The translations under genes and the position numbers were made by a program. This document shows positions 1 to 8,904 of a DNA stretch of 64,000 nucleotides, one piece after another. Source of the stretch: an uncultured Eubacteriales bacterium (GTDB taxonomy: Bacteria; Bacillota; Clostridia; Oscillospirales; Acutalibacteraceae); the NCBI GenBank assembly GCA_934511365.1, contig CAKSWC010000004.1, positions 62,001-126,000 of the forward strand, written 5' to 3'. The notes under the pieces are model-generated. The model made no database searches. It had not been told where the DNA came from and saw nothing but the letters and a program-made list of their open reading frames with translations. Numbering within the stretch: the stretch's first letter is position 1; every line of letters starts with the position of its first letter.

Positions 1-1760
1 TCGAATTCGGCGAGCATATCCTTGGTGTTCCGGAAGAAAAGCGGAGCCTGCCTGTCCGCGTCCTGAAAGCCCTGTCCGGCCATGAGGACCGCCCTGAAAA
101 CGCTGTCCTCGGGGTCAATAAAATGGACATCGCAGGTTGCAACGGTCATTTTTCCAAGCTTGTCTGCAACATGAACAACCTTCCGATTCATGTTTTGAAT
201 GTCCTCAATGCTGTTGACAAGCGGAAAACGCTCGCTGTCAATCATATATCTGTTGTTTCCGCAGGGCTGAATTTCAAGATAGTCATAAAACGAGGCGATT
301 TTTAAGATTGTTTCATCACTTTTGCCCGTTGCTATTGCGCGGTAAAGCTCGCCGGCCTCGCACGCACTGCCGACAATCAGGCCCTCGCGATACTTCATAA
401 GCTCGCTTTTCGGAATAATTGGCTTCCTGTGAAAATATTTTACGTTTGAAAGAGAGATGAGCTTATATAAATTTTTGAGCCCCGTGCTGTTTTTGGCAAG
501 GATTATCTGGTGGAAATACTTCGCCTTTTTCTCCTTTTTCCAGTTTTCAAAGCTCTGCTCATCGTCGTTGACAAAGTAACCCTCCATTCCGAGGATGACC
601 TTGATTTTTCCTCCGGCGGCGGCAATAGCCTCCGGAAACGCCTGAACAACGCCGTGGTCGGTGATTGCAATCGCCTTATGTCCCCACGCTATTGCGCGCT
701 TAACAAGGAACTTTGCGTCCGTGAGACCGTCCATCATTGACATCTTTGTGTGAAGATGAAGCTCAACGCGCTTTTCCTCGGCATCGTCAATCGGCGGAAT
801 CTTTTGAATTGTTGAAATTGCTTTCGGGCTTATGACCGTTTCGCCCGAATACTTGTCATAAGTGAGGTCGCCGCGGATAAGAAGCGTCACCCCATCCGCA
901 ACCTTTTCAAGGATATGGGCGCAGTATTCCTTCTTTTCAAAAATCTTGCAGGAATAGGCATATGTACGGTCGGTGATGTTGAAGGTAACAATATTGCTCC
1001 TTCCGTCCCTTGTTTCTCTGACCTCAAGACCGAAAACATCGCCCCAAACAACGCAGGATCCGTCCTCAATGCTGATTTCCGAAAGCGGACGCGGTTTTTT
1101 GGTTATCCGGCTTCCGAGAACGGGGTGCGCGGTTTCAAAATAGAGCGGAATGCCCTCAATAACCTTGTGCTCTTTCGGCTTTGCCGCAACAGCGCGGACT
1201 TCTTCGGGGTCAATTCCCTTTGCGCGCAGGTTGTTGTCCTCGGCGGTTCTGATCATTTCGGTGTATGCCTCGTCCTCAACGGAAAGCTCCTCACCAAAAA
1301 ATTCAACATTCACTCTCCTTGAAAAGCGGTCAAGAATGAGCCTTTCCATAAAGTCCTTGCAGCCGCAGCTTTCAAGAATGTTCTTTCCGCCGTGGGTGAG
1401 GTGAACCGAAAGGGTTGTTCCGTCAAAGGAAGCGGTTGCGCCAACAAAAAAGCCGTTGCTCGCCGCAACGGACGAGTTGACCTTTTTAACAAGGGAGGAA
1501 AAATATCCCTCAGAAAAAAGCGCCGACGGCATCCTTGGAAGAATTTCAATTTCCGAAAGGTCGAGTCTTTCTTTAAGAAGCTCCTCGGCATACTCAATTT
1601 CGCGCTGCAAGACAAGAGCGGAAAACGAAAGCTCAAGCTCCATTTTCCTGCTCTCAAAGTGTATTTTAATGTTATCAATTCTGCAATCCGAAAAGGCCGC
1701 AGAAGCCTGTTCGTTTTCCGGAAATGCACCGAAAACCGAAAAAAAACTGTTGTTATCCAT
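1..1760 (-). CDS. polC: DNA polymerase III alpha subunit, PolC type (N-terminal 586 residues; runs off the window)
   Basis: Replicative DNA polymerase of low-GC Gram-positives. The visible part has the PolC N-terminal domain, an OB-fold region and then the PHP domain, whose first metal motif HLH lies at residues 335-337, followed by AITDHGVVQAFPEA. The sequence then passes directly to QIILAKNSTGLKNLYKL, HYF-type KYFHRKP and GLIVGSACEAGE, all typical PolC PHP sequence. In well-studied PolC proteins a DEDDh proofreading exonuclease of roughly 170-190 residues is inserted at this junction; here only about 30 residues (GMEGYFVNDDEQS...) separate the flanks, so the exonuclease is absent from this position. 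The start ATG follows AAGGAAAAG and lies 39 nt after the ispG stop, the last visible gene of the operon. The 3' part is outside the window, so an exonuclease elsewhere cannot be excluded. Confidence 0.95.
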   Translation of the reverse strand, partial: MDNNSFFSVFGAFPENEQASAAFSDCRIDNIKIHFESRKMELELSFSALVLQREIEYAEELLKERLDLSEIEILPRMPSALFSEGYFSSLVKKVNSSVAASNGFFVGATASFDGTTLSVHLTHGGKNILESCGCKDFMERLILDRFSRRVNVEFFGEELSVEDEAYTEMIRTAEDNNLRAKGIDPEEVRAVAAKPKEHKVIEGIPLYFETAHPVLGSRITKKPRPLSEISIEDGSCVVWGDVFGLEVRETRDGRSNIVTFNITDRTYAYSCKIFEKKEYCAHILEKVADGVTLLIRGDLTYDKYSGETVISPKAISTIQKIPPIDDAEEKRVELHLHTKMSMMDGLTDAKFLVKRAIAWGHKAIAITDHGVVQAFPEAIAAAGGKIKVILGMEGYFVNDDEQSFENWKKEKKAKYFHQIILAKNSTGLKNLYKLISLSNVKYFHRKPIIPKSELMKYREGLIVGSACEAGELYRAIATGKSDETILKIASFYDYLEIQPCGNNRYMIDSERFPLVNSIEDIQNMNRKVVHVADKLGKMTVATCDVHFIDPEDSVFRAVLMAGQGFQDADRQAPLFFRNTKDMLAEF

Positions 1761-1799
1761 TTTATGTATGCTTTTCCTTATCTCACAGGTAATCAGTGG

Positions 1800-2849
1800 T
1801 TACTTGTCTATTTCTTTCATAAGCTCTGAAACAAGCTCGTTTTCCTTAACTTTTCTGAGAATTTCGCCGTGGCGGAAAATGATTCCGCAGCCGTCTCCGC
1901 CGGCTATTCCAACATCGGCTTCCCTCGCCTCGCCCGGGCCGTTAACAGCGCAGCCCATGACCGCAACCTTAATTGGTTTTTTGATTCTTCTGAGCTTTTC
2001 TTCAACTTCTTCGGCAAGGGAGATGAGGTCGATTTTTGTCCGTCCGCAGGTTGGGCAGGAAACCAAGGTCGGCGTATCGTTTCTGATTCCGGCCGCTTTG
2101 AGAATATCGAGCCCGGCATAGACCTCCTCAATCGGGTCTGCGGTGAGGGAAACGCGGATGGTGTCTCCGATTCCGGCCGTCAAAAGCGAGCCGATTCCAA
2201 CGGCGGACTTGAGCATTCCCATCCTTTTTGTTCCGGCTTCGGTCACACCGAGGTGGAGCGGATAAGGACACATTGCGGCAACCTCTTTATACGCTTCAAT
2301 CATTGTTTGAACATCTGAGGATTTGATTGAAATCACAATATCGTCAAAGTCAAATTTTTGAAGGAGCCTGACGTGATACATTGCGCTCTCCGCCATTGCC
2401 TGCGCGGTCGGAGCGCCATATTTTGAAAGTATATGCTTTTCAACCGAACCGGAGTTTACGCCGATACGAATCGGAACATTTTTTGCCCGGCAGGCCTTTG
2501 CAACGGCTTTTACGTTTGCGTCGTCTCCAATGTTGCCCGGATTGATTCTGACTTTGTCAACACCTGCCGCAACGCATTCAAGCGCAATTTTATAATTGAA
2601 GTGAATGTCTGCAACAACGGGAACGGCAATGTTCTCCTTGAGCGCAGCAATGGTTTTAACGGCGTCCATATCCGGCACCGCGGCGCGGATAATTTCGCAC
2701 CCGGCAGTTTCAAGTGCTTTCGCCTGAGCAACATTTTTTTCAATGTCATGCGCCTCGGCGTTGAGCATTGACTGAACCGTGACCGGGCTGTCTCCTCCGA
2801 TAAAAATGTTTCCGACTTTAACTTTTTTACTTTCTCGTCTCTTAATCAT
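1800..2849 (-). CDS. ispG: 4-hydroxy-3-methylbut-2-enyl diphosphate synthase (flavodoxin)
   Basis: Penultimate enzyme of the MEP isoprenoid pathway, reducing MEcPP to HMBPP with a [4Fe-4S] cluster. The cluster ligands are visible as SCPTCG (Cys265, Cys268) and MGCAVNGPGEA (Cys300), and the N-terminal TIM-barrel region contains GGDSPVTVQSML. Length of 349 residues is normal for the short bacterial form. The ATG at 2849 is preferred because GATGGTG precedes it at a suitable distance; an in-frame ATG at 2861 has only a heptamer repeat upstream and no SD. It lies between rseP and polC in one operon with dxr, so two MEP enzymes are co-transcribed. Confidence 0.96.
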   Translation of the reverse strand: MIKRRESKKVKVGNIFIGGDSPVTVQSMLNAEAHDIEKNVAQAKALETAGCEIIRAAVPDMDAVKTIAALKENIAVPVVADIHFNYKIALECVAAGVDKVRINPGNIGDDANVKAVAKACRAKNVPIRIGVNSGSVEKHILSKYGAPTAQAMAESAMYHVRLLQKFDFDDIVISIKSSDVQTMIEAYKEVAAMCPYPLHLGVTEAGTKRMGMLKSAVGIGSLLTAGIGDTIRVSLTADPIEEVYAGLDILKAAGIRNDTPTLVSCPTCGRTKIDLISLAEEVEEKLRRIKKPIKVAVMGCAVNGPGEAREADVGIAGGDGCGIIFRHGEILRKVKENELVSELMKEIDK

Positions 2850-2859
2850 ATTAAGCACC

Positions 2860-2880
2860 ATCTAAAATCTAATATCTAAT
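2860..2880. repeat. Three tandem heptamers (ATCTAAN / NTTAGAT)
   Basis: Three exact 7-nt units, ATCTAAA, ATCTAAT and ATCTAAT on the plus strand, fill the space between the rseP stop and the ispG start. The same heptamer in six copies follows groEL at 52030, and one unit lies near 7808 after frr. Confidence 0.8.
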
Positions 2881-4208
2881 CACATAAATCCAACTCCGGA
2901 AACCCATTTCCAGATGTCGCTTGCGGAAATAACCGCCATGAAAATAAGAAGAAGAATGAGTCCTGCGGCGTGGATCCAATTTTCATATTTCGGCGGAATC
3001 TTTTTCCTTGTGATGAGTTCAACAAACATGAAGAACAGCCGTCCGCCGTCCAGTGCCGGTATCGGAAGAAGATTGAAAGCGCCGATATTGACTGTAATGA
3101 GCGCCATCATCATCAGCATTGCGCCGAAGTCTGCGCTTTGAACGCTCTGTTCGGTAACATCGGCAATAACGGAAACCGTTCCTATTGGGCCGGCAAGATC
3201 GTTAAAGCCATACTTTCCGCGAATGATGTCAAAAAGGCTGAGATAGACCATTCTTGACATTGTTGCGGTATATCTGAACGCACCGCCGACAACATTGAAG
3301 AAATTCGGTTTTTCTCCGCGGATTGAAAAATCAAAAACGGTCACCGTTTGCATTTTGACCTTTTCAAAGGTTTTTTCCTCATCGCCGCGCAAAACGGTGA
3401 AGTCTATTGTGTAATCCTTATCCTTTCCAATTTCTTCCATGAGCGCCGTGTTTGTTTCAACCTTAACGCCGTTAACGGAAAGAATTTTATCGCCGTCTTT
3501 GAGGCCGGCCTTTTTGAGTTTTGCGCTGACAGAGGAGATGACGCAGTTTTCATCATATGAAAAGTTTCCGCCGGTGCGGACGGCAAAGTTGACCTCAGGC
3601 AGTTCAACTTTTTTTCCGTCGCGTTCAACAAGAAAGGAATATTTTCCGGTGTTGTTGCGCTGCATAAGGAATGTTATATCATAATCGGAGAAAACGCGCT
3701 TGGAGTCGATCTTCAGAATTTTATCTCCGGCTTTAAGTCCGTTTTCGCCGTTGCTAACCGCGTTCTCATAAAATTGAGAGATCGTGTTTGTTCCAACAAG
3801 CGTTTCTTCCTGCTTTGAACCGACTCCGGCAACAATGAGAATACAAATCAAAACGCCGAGAATGATATTGTTTATTGCTCCGGCGGCAACGATAATCATT
3901 TTTTGCCAGAGCTTTTTGTTGCAGAACGCACCCTCGTCCTCGCTGTCCTCATCCTCGCCCTCCATGCTGACAAAGCCGCCTATCGGGAAAAGACGCAGGG
4001 CATATTTTGTCTCTTTCCCCTGCTTTTTTAAAATTGTCGGTCCCATTCCGAGCGCAAACTCGTTGACCTTGACCTTAAAAAGCTTTGCAAAAATGAAATG
4101 GCCAAACTCATGAATAAAAATTATCAGGCCGAAAAAGAGGATGGCAACAAGAATCGGCCAAGCCTTGCTCCAGACTGCGGAAAAAGTTACGAGAAGATTC
4201 AATTTCAT
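2880..4208 (-). CDS. rseP: Site-2 zinc metalloprotease RseP/RasP
   Basis: Intramembrane protease of the S2P family that cleaves anti-sigma factors and signal peptide remnants in the membrane. The zinc motif HEFGH (residues 33-37) sits in the first transmembrane segment, and the second motif LLPIPALDGGR lies near the C-terminus between hydrophobic segments. A PDZ domain fills the middle (LKAGDKILKI..., then LKDGDKILSVNG..., the latter a classic PDZ ligand-loop region). The start at 4208 is chosen because the upstream dxr stop lies inside its SD (AGGTGA), whereas an upstream extension would overlap dxr by 40 codons. The 442-residue length is normal. The dxr-rseP-ispG order is common in Clostridia. 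Confidence 0.95.
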   Translation of the reverse strand: MKLNLLVTFSAVWSKAWPILVAILFFGLIIFIHEFGHFIFAKLFKVKVNEFALGMGPTILKKQGKETKYALRLFPIGGFVSMEGEDEDSEDEGAFCNKKLWQKMIIVAAGAINNIILGVLICILIVAGVGSKQEETLVGTNTISQFYENAVSNGENGLKAGDKILKIDSKRVFSDYDITFLMQRNNTGKYSFLVERDGKKVELPEVNFAVRTGGNFSYDENCVISSVSAKLKKAGLKDGDKILSVNGVKVETNTALMEEIGKDKDYTIDFTVLRGDEEKTFEKVKMQTVTVFDFSIRGEKPNFFNVVGGAFRYTATMSRMVYLSLFDIIRGKYGFNDLAGPIGTVSVIADVTEQSVQSADFGAMLMMMALITVNIGAFNLLPIPALDGGRLFFMFVELITRKKIPPKYENWIHAAGLILLLIFMAVISASDIWKWVSGVGFM

Positions 4209-4212
4209 TCTA

Positions 4213-5361
4213 TCACCTGACTTTGCTTTCAACAAAATCTCTTGCGGCTCTGTCCGCCTCAAGAACATCGGAAAGCGTATAATTATCTTTTGAAACGCCG
4301 TTTGAAACCGCGGCTTCAACAAGCTCTGCAATTTTCAAAAAGCCTATCTTTCCGCTCCGGAAAAGTTCGTTGGCTTTTTCGTTCGCACCGTTTGCAATCG
4401 CGGGATAAAGCCCGCCCTTTTCGATTGCTGCGCGGCAGAGATTTATGCAGCGGAAAGTTTCGTAATCCGGCTTTGAAAAAGTGAGGGTTCCGTAATCGCT
4501 CAGCGTCAGCCGCTTCACCGGAGAGGGAATTCTTTTTGGATATGTCAAAGCGTACTGAATCGGTATTCTCATATCCGGCACGCCGAGCTGCGCTATCACG
4601 GAGTTATCAACATATTCAATAAGCGAATGGACAACGCTTTCACGGTGAACAACAATTTGAATTTCAGACGGCAAAACATCAAAAAGCCAAACCGCCTCAA
4701 TCAGTTCAAGACCCTTGTTCATCATTGTTGCGCTGTCAACGGTAATTTTTGCGCCCATGCTCCAGTTTGGGTGGTGAAGAGCCTCGGCAACGGTAACACT
4801 TTCAAGCTCAGATCTTGTTTTTCCAAAGAAAGGTCCGCCGGACGCCGTTAATATTATTGATTTGAGTTCTTTCTTTTTATTCATTCCCTGAAGACACTGA
4901 AAAATTGCGCTGTGCTCACTGTCAACGGGAAGAATTTTAATGTTGTTCTCCTTTGCGGTGCGCGTAACAAGGCTTCCGCCGGCAACAAGAGTTTCCTTGT
5001 TTGCAAGGGCAAGCTTTTTTTTCGCGTTCAGGGCCGCAAGCGTCGGCTCAAGGCCGGCCATGCCCACAATGCCGTTGAGGACGGTGTCCGCCGTTTCCTC
5101 GGCCGCGCATTCACAAACGCCGCTTTGTCCGCCAAGAACCTTTACGTCGGTATCGGCAAGGCGGATTTTAAGCTCCTTGGCCGCGTTTTCATCGGCAAGG
5201 GCAACCTTTTTCGGCTTAAATTTTCTTGCTTGCGCTTCAAGAAGGGCAACGCTGCTGTTCGCCGTCAGAGCAGTTACGGCAATCCCGGCCTTTTCGCAAA
5301 CATCGAGCGCCTGTTTTCCGATTGAGCCGGTTGAACCTAATATTGAAAGTTTTTCAGTCAT
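4213..5361 (-). CDS. dxr: 1-deoxy-D-xylulose 5-phosphate reductoisomerase
   Basis: First committed step of the MEP pathway: NADPH-dependent conversion of DXP to MEP. The N-terminal Rossmann motif is GSTGSIGKQ; the metal and substrate motifs DSEHSAIFQ and TASGGPF, and the C-terminal substrate loop motif SATMMNKGLELIEA, are all present. 382 residues matches the family. The ATG at 5361 follows AAAAGGTG; a GTG three codons upstream is an alternative. The stop overlaps the rseP ribosome site, implying translational coupling. Confidence 0.97.
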   Translation of the reverse strand: MTEKLSILGSTGSIGKQALDVCEKAGIAVTALTANSSVALLEAQARKFKPKKVALADENAAKELKIRLADTDVKVLGGQSGVCECAAEETADTVLNGIVGMAGLEPTLAALNAKKKLALANKETLVAGGSLVTRTAKENNIKILPVDSEHSAIFQCLQGMNKKKELKSIILTASGGPFFGKTRSELESVTVAEALHHPNWSMGAKITVDSATMMNKGLELIEAVWLFDVLPSEIQIVVHRESVVHSLIEYVDNSVIAQLGVPDMRIPIQYALTYPKRIPSPVKRLTLSDYGTLTFSKPDYETFRCINLCRAAIEKGGLYPAIANGANEKANELFRSGKIGFLKIAELVEAAVSNGVSKDNYTLSDVLEADRAARDFVESKVR

Positions 5362-5447
5362 TTTTTTCACCTTTTAGTGGCCACCGGTTAGCTGAAAGTG
5401 CGGATATGCCGTTGAAATTTGTGCTCATCAGTTAATCGGCGGCTGCT

Positions 5448-6338
5448 TTATGCATATATCAAAACGTAAATTCCGTAAAGCACGGGAAGAACAAAAAGTG
5501 TGCTGTCAAAGCGATCCATAATTCCGCCGTGGCCGGGAAGAAGATTGCTGTAATCCTTAATTCCAACATTGCGCTTGAGCACGGACGCCGCAAGGTCGCC
5601 AAACATACTGACAACGGAAAGAACACAGGAAATTGGGATTATGTAAAGATATTTCATTGCACTTTCGCCGAAGAAGGCGTGATAGCCGAGCTTTCCCGTT
5701 CCAAAAGAAAAGAGGAACAGAAAAAGAACATTGACCGCCGCAGTGATAAGCGTTCCAAAAATGGCACCCTCAAAAGACTTTTTCGGGCTGATGTGCGGTG
5801 TCATCTTGTGCTTTCCGATTTTCCGGCCGACAAGGAACGCAAAAACGTCCGTTACCCACGAACAGGAAAAAGCAAACATAACAAGGAAAACGCCCTCACG
5901 GTGAGACAGCTTTTCCGGGCTCAGCTTTGCAATATCGTTGAGACGGATGAAGCAGGTGAACGAATACGGAATTGCAACGGAGGCAAAAAGCGCAGCAACC
6001 GAGTCAACATACTTAATTTCCTTATTAAAAATCACCGCAAGGAACAGCAGCGTCAGCGCATAAAAGCTGACAAAAACGCCCACGGGCTTAATCGGAATGT
6101 CATAGCTGACATAAAACGCGGAAAACGCGCTCACAACGCAGGAGAGAGTAAAAAGCAGTTTGCTTTTTACTCCGCACGCACGAAGAAGTTCAAATGTTGC
6201 CATTGGCGAAACTGCGGCAACCATGAGCGTATAGCCCGGTCTGAAATCCGTGCAGATTGAAATCAGAAAAGCAATGAGAGCCGCGGTGATAATCAGCGTT
6301 GACCTTGTGCGCTCCCCCTTAAACTTGATTTTTTTCAT
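5448..6338 (-). CDS. cdsA: Phosphatidate cytidylyltransferase
   Basis: Makes CDP-diacylglycerol from phosphatidate and CTP at the membrane, the branch point of phospholipid synthesis. The protein is 296 residues, almost wholly hydrophobic with about eight membrane segments. The C-terminal CdsA signature is intact: SVLKRNVGIKD followed by LLPGHGGIMDRFDS. The start at 6338 (MKKIKFKG) is used because the long upstream extension overlaps uppS out of frame. The uppS-cdsA-dxr-rseP order is a standard envelope precursor operon. Confidence 0.95.
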   Translation of the reverse strand: MKKIKFKGERTRSTLIITAALIAFLISICTDFRPGYTLMVAAVSPMATFELLRACGVKSKLLFTLSCVVSAFSAFYVSYDIPIKPVGVFVSFYALTLLFLAVIFNKEIKYVDSVAALFASVAIPYSFTCFIRLNDIAKLSPEKLSHREGVFLVMFAFSCSWVTDVFAFLVGRKIGKHKMTPHISPKKSFEGAIFGTLITAAVNVLFLFLFSFGTGKLGYHAFFGESAMKYLYIIPISCVLSVVSMFGDLAASVLKRNVGIKDYSNLLPGHGGIMDRFDSTLFVLPVLYGIYVLIYA

Positions 6339-6381
6339 ATATCTATACCAAAACAGAAAAATTCTGTCCTTTCTTTCTCTT

Positions 6382-7104
6382 TCATACTCCGCCGAAGCGG
6401 CGGTTGCGTTTTGAATATTCCTCGATGGCTTTGTCAAGGTCAGAGGGAGTGAAGTCCGGCCAAAGAACATCACTTGAGTAAAACTCCGCATAGGCCAACT
6501 GCCAGATGAGGAAATTTGAAAGCCGCTCCTCTCCGCTCGGACGGATAACAAGATCCGGGTCGGGCTGTCCGGCGGTGTAAAGGTTATCGGAAATTGCCTT
6601 CTCCGTAATGTCATCAGACGAAAGTTCGCCGCTTTCAATTCTTTTTGAAAGGCGCTTCACCGCGTGAACGATCTCGTCTCTGCCGCCGTAATTGACGGCA
6701 ATGTTGATGTGTATTTTGTTTTTATCACTTGAACGCGCCTCAACAATGTCCATAAGTTCTGCAATATCCTCGGGCATACCCTCGCGCGAGCCGATGAAAT
6801 GGATGTTATATCCGGCTTCCTCGTTTTCGCTCTCGCGTTCTTCCATCTCTTCAAGGTACTTTCTGAAAAGATCCATAATCTTTCCGACCTCAAAGGCCGA
6901 GCGCTTCCAGTTTTCGGTTGAAAACGCATAAAAGGTCATATATTTTATGCCGATATCGGAGCCGTACTGACAGATTTTTCTAAAGACCTCCGCTCCGACC
7001 TTGTGTCCCTCGGTGCGTTCAAGTCCCCTTTTCTTTGCCCAGCGGCCGTTGCCGTCCATGATTATTGCAATGTGCTCGGGCAAAACGATATGTTCTTTTT
7101 CCAT
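6382..7104 (-). CDS. uppS: Isoprenyl transferase (undecaprenyl diphosphate synthase)
   Basis: Cis-prenyltransferase that elongates farnesyl diphosphate with IPP to the C55 lipid carrier for peptidoglycan and wall polymers. The signature HIAIIMDGNGRWAKKRG near the N-terminus contains the catalytic Asp and the phosphate-binding Gly/Arg, and the C-terminal region has DLVIRPSGEERLSNFLIWQ, the second family signature. Full length at 240 residues, with an AAGGAG site upstream. It uses products of the MEP genes encoded downstream. Confidence 0.97.
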   Translation of the reverse strand: MEKEHIVLPEHIAIIMDGNGRWAKKRGLERTEGHKVGAEVFRKICQYGSDIGIKYMTFYAFSTENWKRSAFEVGKIMDLFRKYLEEMEERESENEEAGYNIHFIGSREGMPEDIAELMDIVEARSSDKNKIHINIAVNYGGRDEIVHAVKRLSKRIESGELSSDDITEKAISDNLYTAGQPDPDLVIRPSGEERLSNFLIWQLAYAEFYSSDVLWPDFTPSDLDKAIEEYSKRNRRFGGV

Positions 7105-7214
7105 TTTACGGCTCCTTCTTAAAAAATACTTTTGTTTTGCTGTGTAGGAAAAATATTTTCCGAATTCTTCAAAAAGTGGGCTGGCGCCAAAGGCGACAGC
7201 CCTGTGATAAAAAA

Positions 7215-7769
7215 TCAGATTTCCATGATTTCTTTTTCTTTTGCGTCGGCAACAGCTTCGATATCCTTGACGCAGTTGTCGGTAATTTTCTGAATTTCCT
7301 TTTCGCCGTCCTTGAGGTCGTCCTCGGTGATTGTTGAATCCTTTTTCATTGCCTTGAGTTTTTCAATGCAGTCGCGGCGGATTGAACGCGCGGCAACCTT
7401 TGAGTTTTCCGCAATTTTCTGAACTTCCTTAACAAGGTCGCGTCTCCTGTCCTCTGTGAGCGGCGGGAAGGTCAGGCGGATAATGGTTCCGTCGTTCTGC
7501 GGATTGATTCCGATGTCGGAAGCAAGAATGGCCTTTTCAATGCCCTTGAGAACGGACTTATCCCACGGCTGAATAACAAGGACCCTCGCCTCGGAAACAG
7601 AAATTGAAGCAAGCTGGCCAACGGGAGTCGGCGTTCCGTAATAATCAACGGTGAGCTTATCGAGAATCTGCGGATTTGCTCTGCCTGCGCGGATGCCGGC
7701 ATATTCGCTCTTGAGAGCGTTCACGGTTTTACCCATTTTTGATTTTGCTTTTTCAAATACTTCTTGCAT
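7215..7769 (-). CDS. frr: Ribosome recycling factor
   Basis: Splits post-termination ribosomes together with EF-G. The 184-residue length is typical, and the hallmark sequences RAGRANPQILDKL, YYGTPTPVGQLA and the C-terminal helical region ending KDIEAVADAKEKEIMEI are present. AAGGAG precedes the ATG. It follows pyrH, as in most bacteria, with one small gene between. Confidence 0.98.
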   Translation of the reverse strand: MQEVFEKAKSKMGKTVNALKSEYAGIRAGRANPQILDKLTVDYYGTPTPVGQLASISVSEARVLVIQPWDKSVLKGIEKAILASDIGINPQNDGTIIRLTFPPLTEDRRRDLVKEVQKIAENSKVAARSIRRDCIEKLKAMKKDSTITEDDLKDGEKEIQKITDNCVKDIEAVADAKEKEIMEI

Positions 7770-7827
7770 AGTAATAACTCCTTTTATTGATTTGAATTGT
7801 TTTATATTTTAGATTTTAATTTTACGG

Positions 7828-8065
7828 TTAAACATTGATTATCAGATATCCGATTCCGAAAACCAGAGCCGCCGCGGCAACGGCAAGATATATTCCGCCG
7901 CAAACGCGCAAAAATGTTATATACTTTTTTGACGGTCTTAAGTTTTAGCCCTCGGACTTCCATTTTTTCCGTGCTTTTCCAAAACAGTTCCGGTTTAAAA
8001 AGGGAAAGACTGCCGACAACAACAAACAAAATGAAGAACGGTATCAGGATAACAACAAAATCCAT
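7828..8065 (-). pseudogene. Small two-helix membrane protein, interrupted by a frameshift
   Basis: The reading frame starts at 8065 with an AGGGAG site and gives a hydrophobic helix (residues 1-22) then FKPELFWKSTEKMEVRG. Near 7935-7945 the frame is lost: the original frame runs on into a basic, cysteine-containing tail until 7802, while the neighbouring frame gives RPSKKYITFLRVCGG followed by a second clean hydrophobic helix ending GIGYLIINV and stopping at 7828. Joining the two frames makes a sensible protein of about 78 residues with two membrane helices around a charged loop, resembling the DUF6199 type from memory. One base appears to be extra, close to an A6 run. A sequencing error, a true mutation or recoding would all fit. 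Confidence 0.55.
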
Positions 8066-8098
8066 TGCTTTTTCTCCCTTTTATTCCCGGCCCTTTCT

Positions 8099-8803
8099 TT
8101 AAGACACAATCGTTCCGATTTTTTCACCCTTAACCGCACGAACAATGTTTTCCGGATCGTTGAGGTTGAAAACAAGGATTGAAATTCCGTTGTCTCTGCA
8201 AAGCGAAGCGGCAGTGCTGTCCATTACGGCAAGACCTTTTTCAAGAATCTCGCTGTGAGTAAGCGTGTCATATTTAACTGCGTCTGAAAACTTGTTCGGG
8301 TCTTTGTCATAAACGCCGTCAACATTTGTCGCTTTGAAGATAATTTCCGCATTGATTTCTGCTGCGCGAAGAGCCGCTGCGGTATCGGTTGAAAAGAACG
8401 GGTTGCCCGTTCCGCAGCCGAAAATCACAACTCTGCCTTTTTCAAGGTGACGAACCGCCTTGTTTCTGATGTAAGGCTCGGCAACCTGCTGCATTGTGAT
8501 TGCGGTTTGAACTCTGACGGGAACGCCGAGCTGCTCAAGGGTATCGGCAAGAGCAAGTGAATTCATCGCCGTTGCAAGCATACCCATATGGTCGGCTCTT
8601 GTTCTGTCCATTTCACCGCTGCTGCGGCCGCGCCAAAAGTTTCCGCCGCCAACAACAAGGCCGATTTGAACGCCGAGGTCGGCGCAGTCTTTAACGGCTT
8701 TGCAAATTTTGTTCACCGTTTCAAAATCAATGCCCTTTCCGTCCTTGCCGGCAAGAACCTCGCCGCTGAGCTTAAGGAGAATTCTTTTATATACATTCTG
8801 CAT
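8099..8803 (-). CDS. pyrH: UMP kinase
   Basis: Phosphorylates UMP to UDP; amino-acid-kinase fold. Visible motifs are ILLKLSGEVL at the N-terminus, VVGGGNFWRG for the nucleotide-binding glycine loop, DHMGMLATAMNSLAL and ATNVDGVYDKDP. 234 residues is standard. The ATG at 8803 is chosen over an upstream in-frame start because it matches the family N-terminus and follows AAGGACGG. It heads the pyrH-frr-uppS-cdsA-dxr-rseP-ispG-polC gene series. rpsB-tsf, often upstream, are not here; instead a promoter and a hairpin-containing leader precede it. Confidence 0.97.
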   Translation of the reverse strand: MQNVYKRILLKLSGEVLAGKDGKGIDFETVNKICKAVKDCADLGVQIGLVVGGGNFWRGRSSGEMDRTRADHMGMLATAMNSLALADTLEQLGVPVRVQTAITMQQVAEPYIRNKAVRHLEKGRVVIFGCGTGNPFFSTDTAAALRAAEINAEIIFKATNVDGVYDKDPNKFSDAVKYDTLTHSEILEKGLAVMDSTAASLCRDNGISILVFNLNDPENIVRAVKGEKIGTIVS

Positions 8804-8821
8804 TTTCAATGACCGTCCTTT

Positions 8822-8871
8822 CAAAAACACAGGAGCGCAAAGCGGAGCTTTGCTGCGCCTCCCGCGGAAGC
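8822..8871 (-). promoter_or_regulatory. Leader hairpin resembling an intrinsic terminator upstream of pyrH
   Basis: Reading the minus strand, the arm at 8862-8847 pairs with 8843-8832 (GGAGCGCAAAGC and its partner, two bulged bases) and is followed by a short T run at 8826-8822, 19 nt before the pyrH ATG. An alternative 6-bp hairpin (GCTTCC with GGAGGC, 8871-8857) uses the same 5' arm, so the two are mutually exclusive. This is the geometry of a transcription attenuator; it could also simply end the upstream hydrolase transcript. Confidence 0.45.
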
Positions 8872-8904
8872 TGCCAGGTAACTATCTGTAATACCTATAC
8901 GGAT

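Noticed and set aside
1456..2121. 221-codon plus-strand ORF across polC and ispG
   Set aside because: Runs antisense over two confidently identified genes; Ser-rich composition typical of shadow frames.
5529..6260. 243-codon ORF opposite cdsA
   Set aside because: Lys/Asn-rich shadow frame of a well-identified gene, without ribosome site or promoter.
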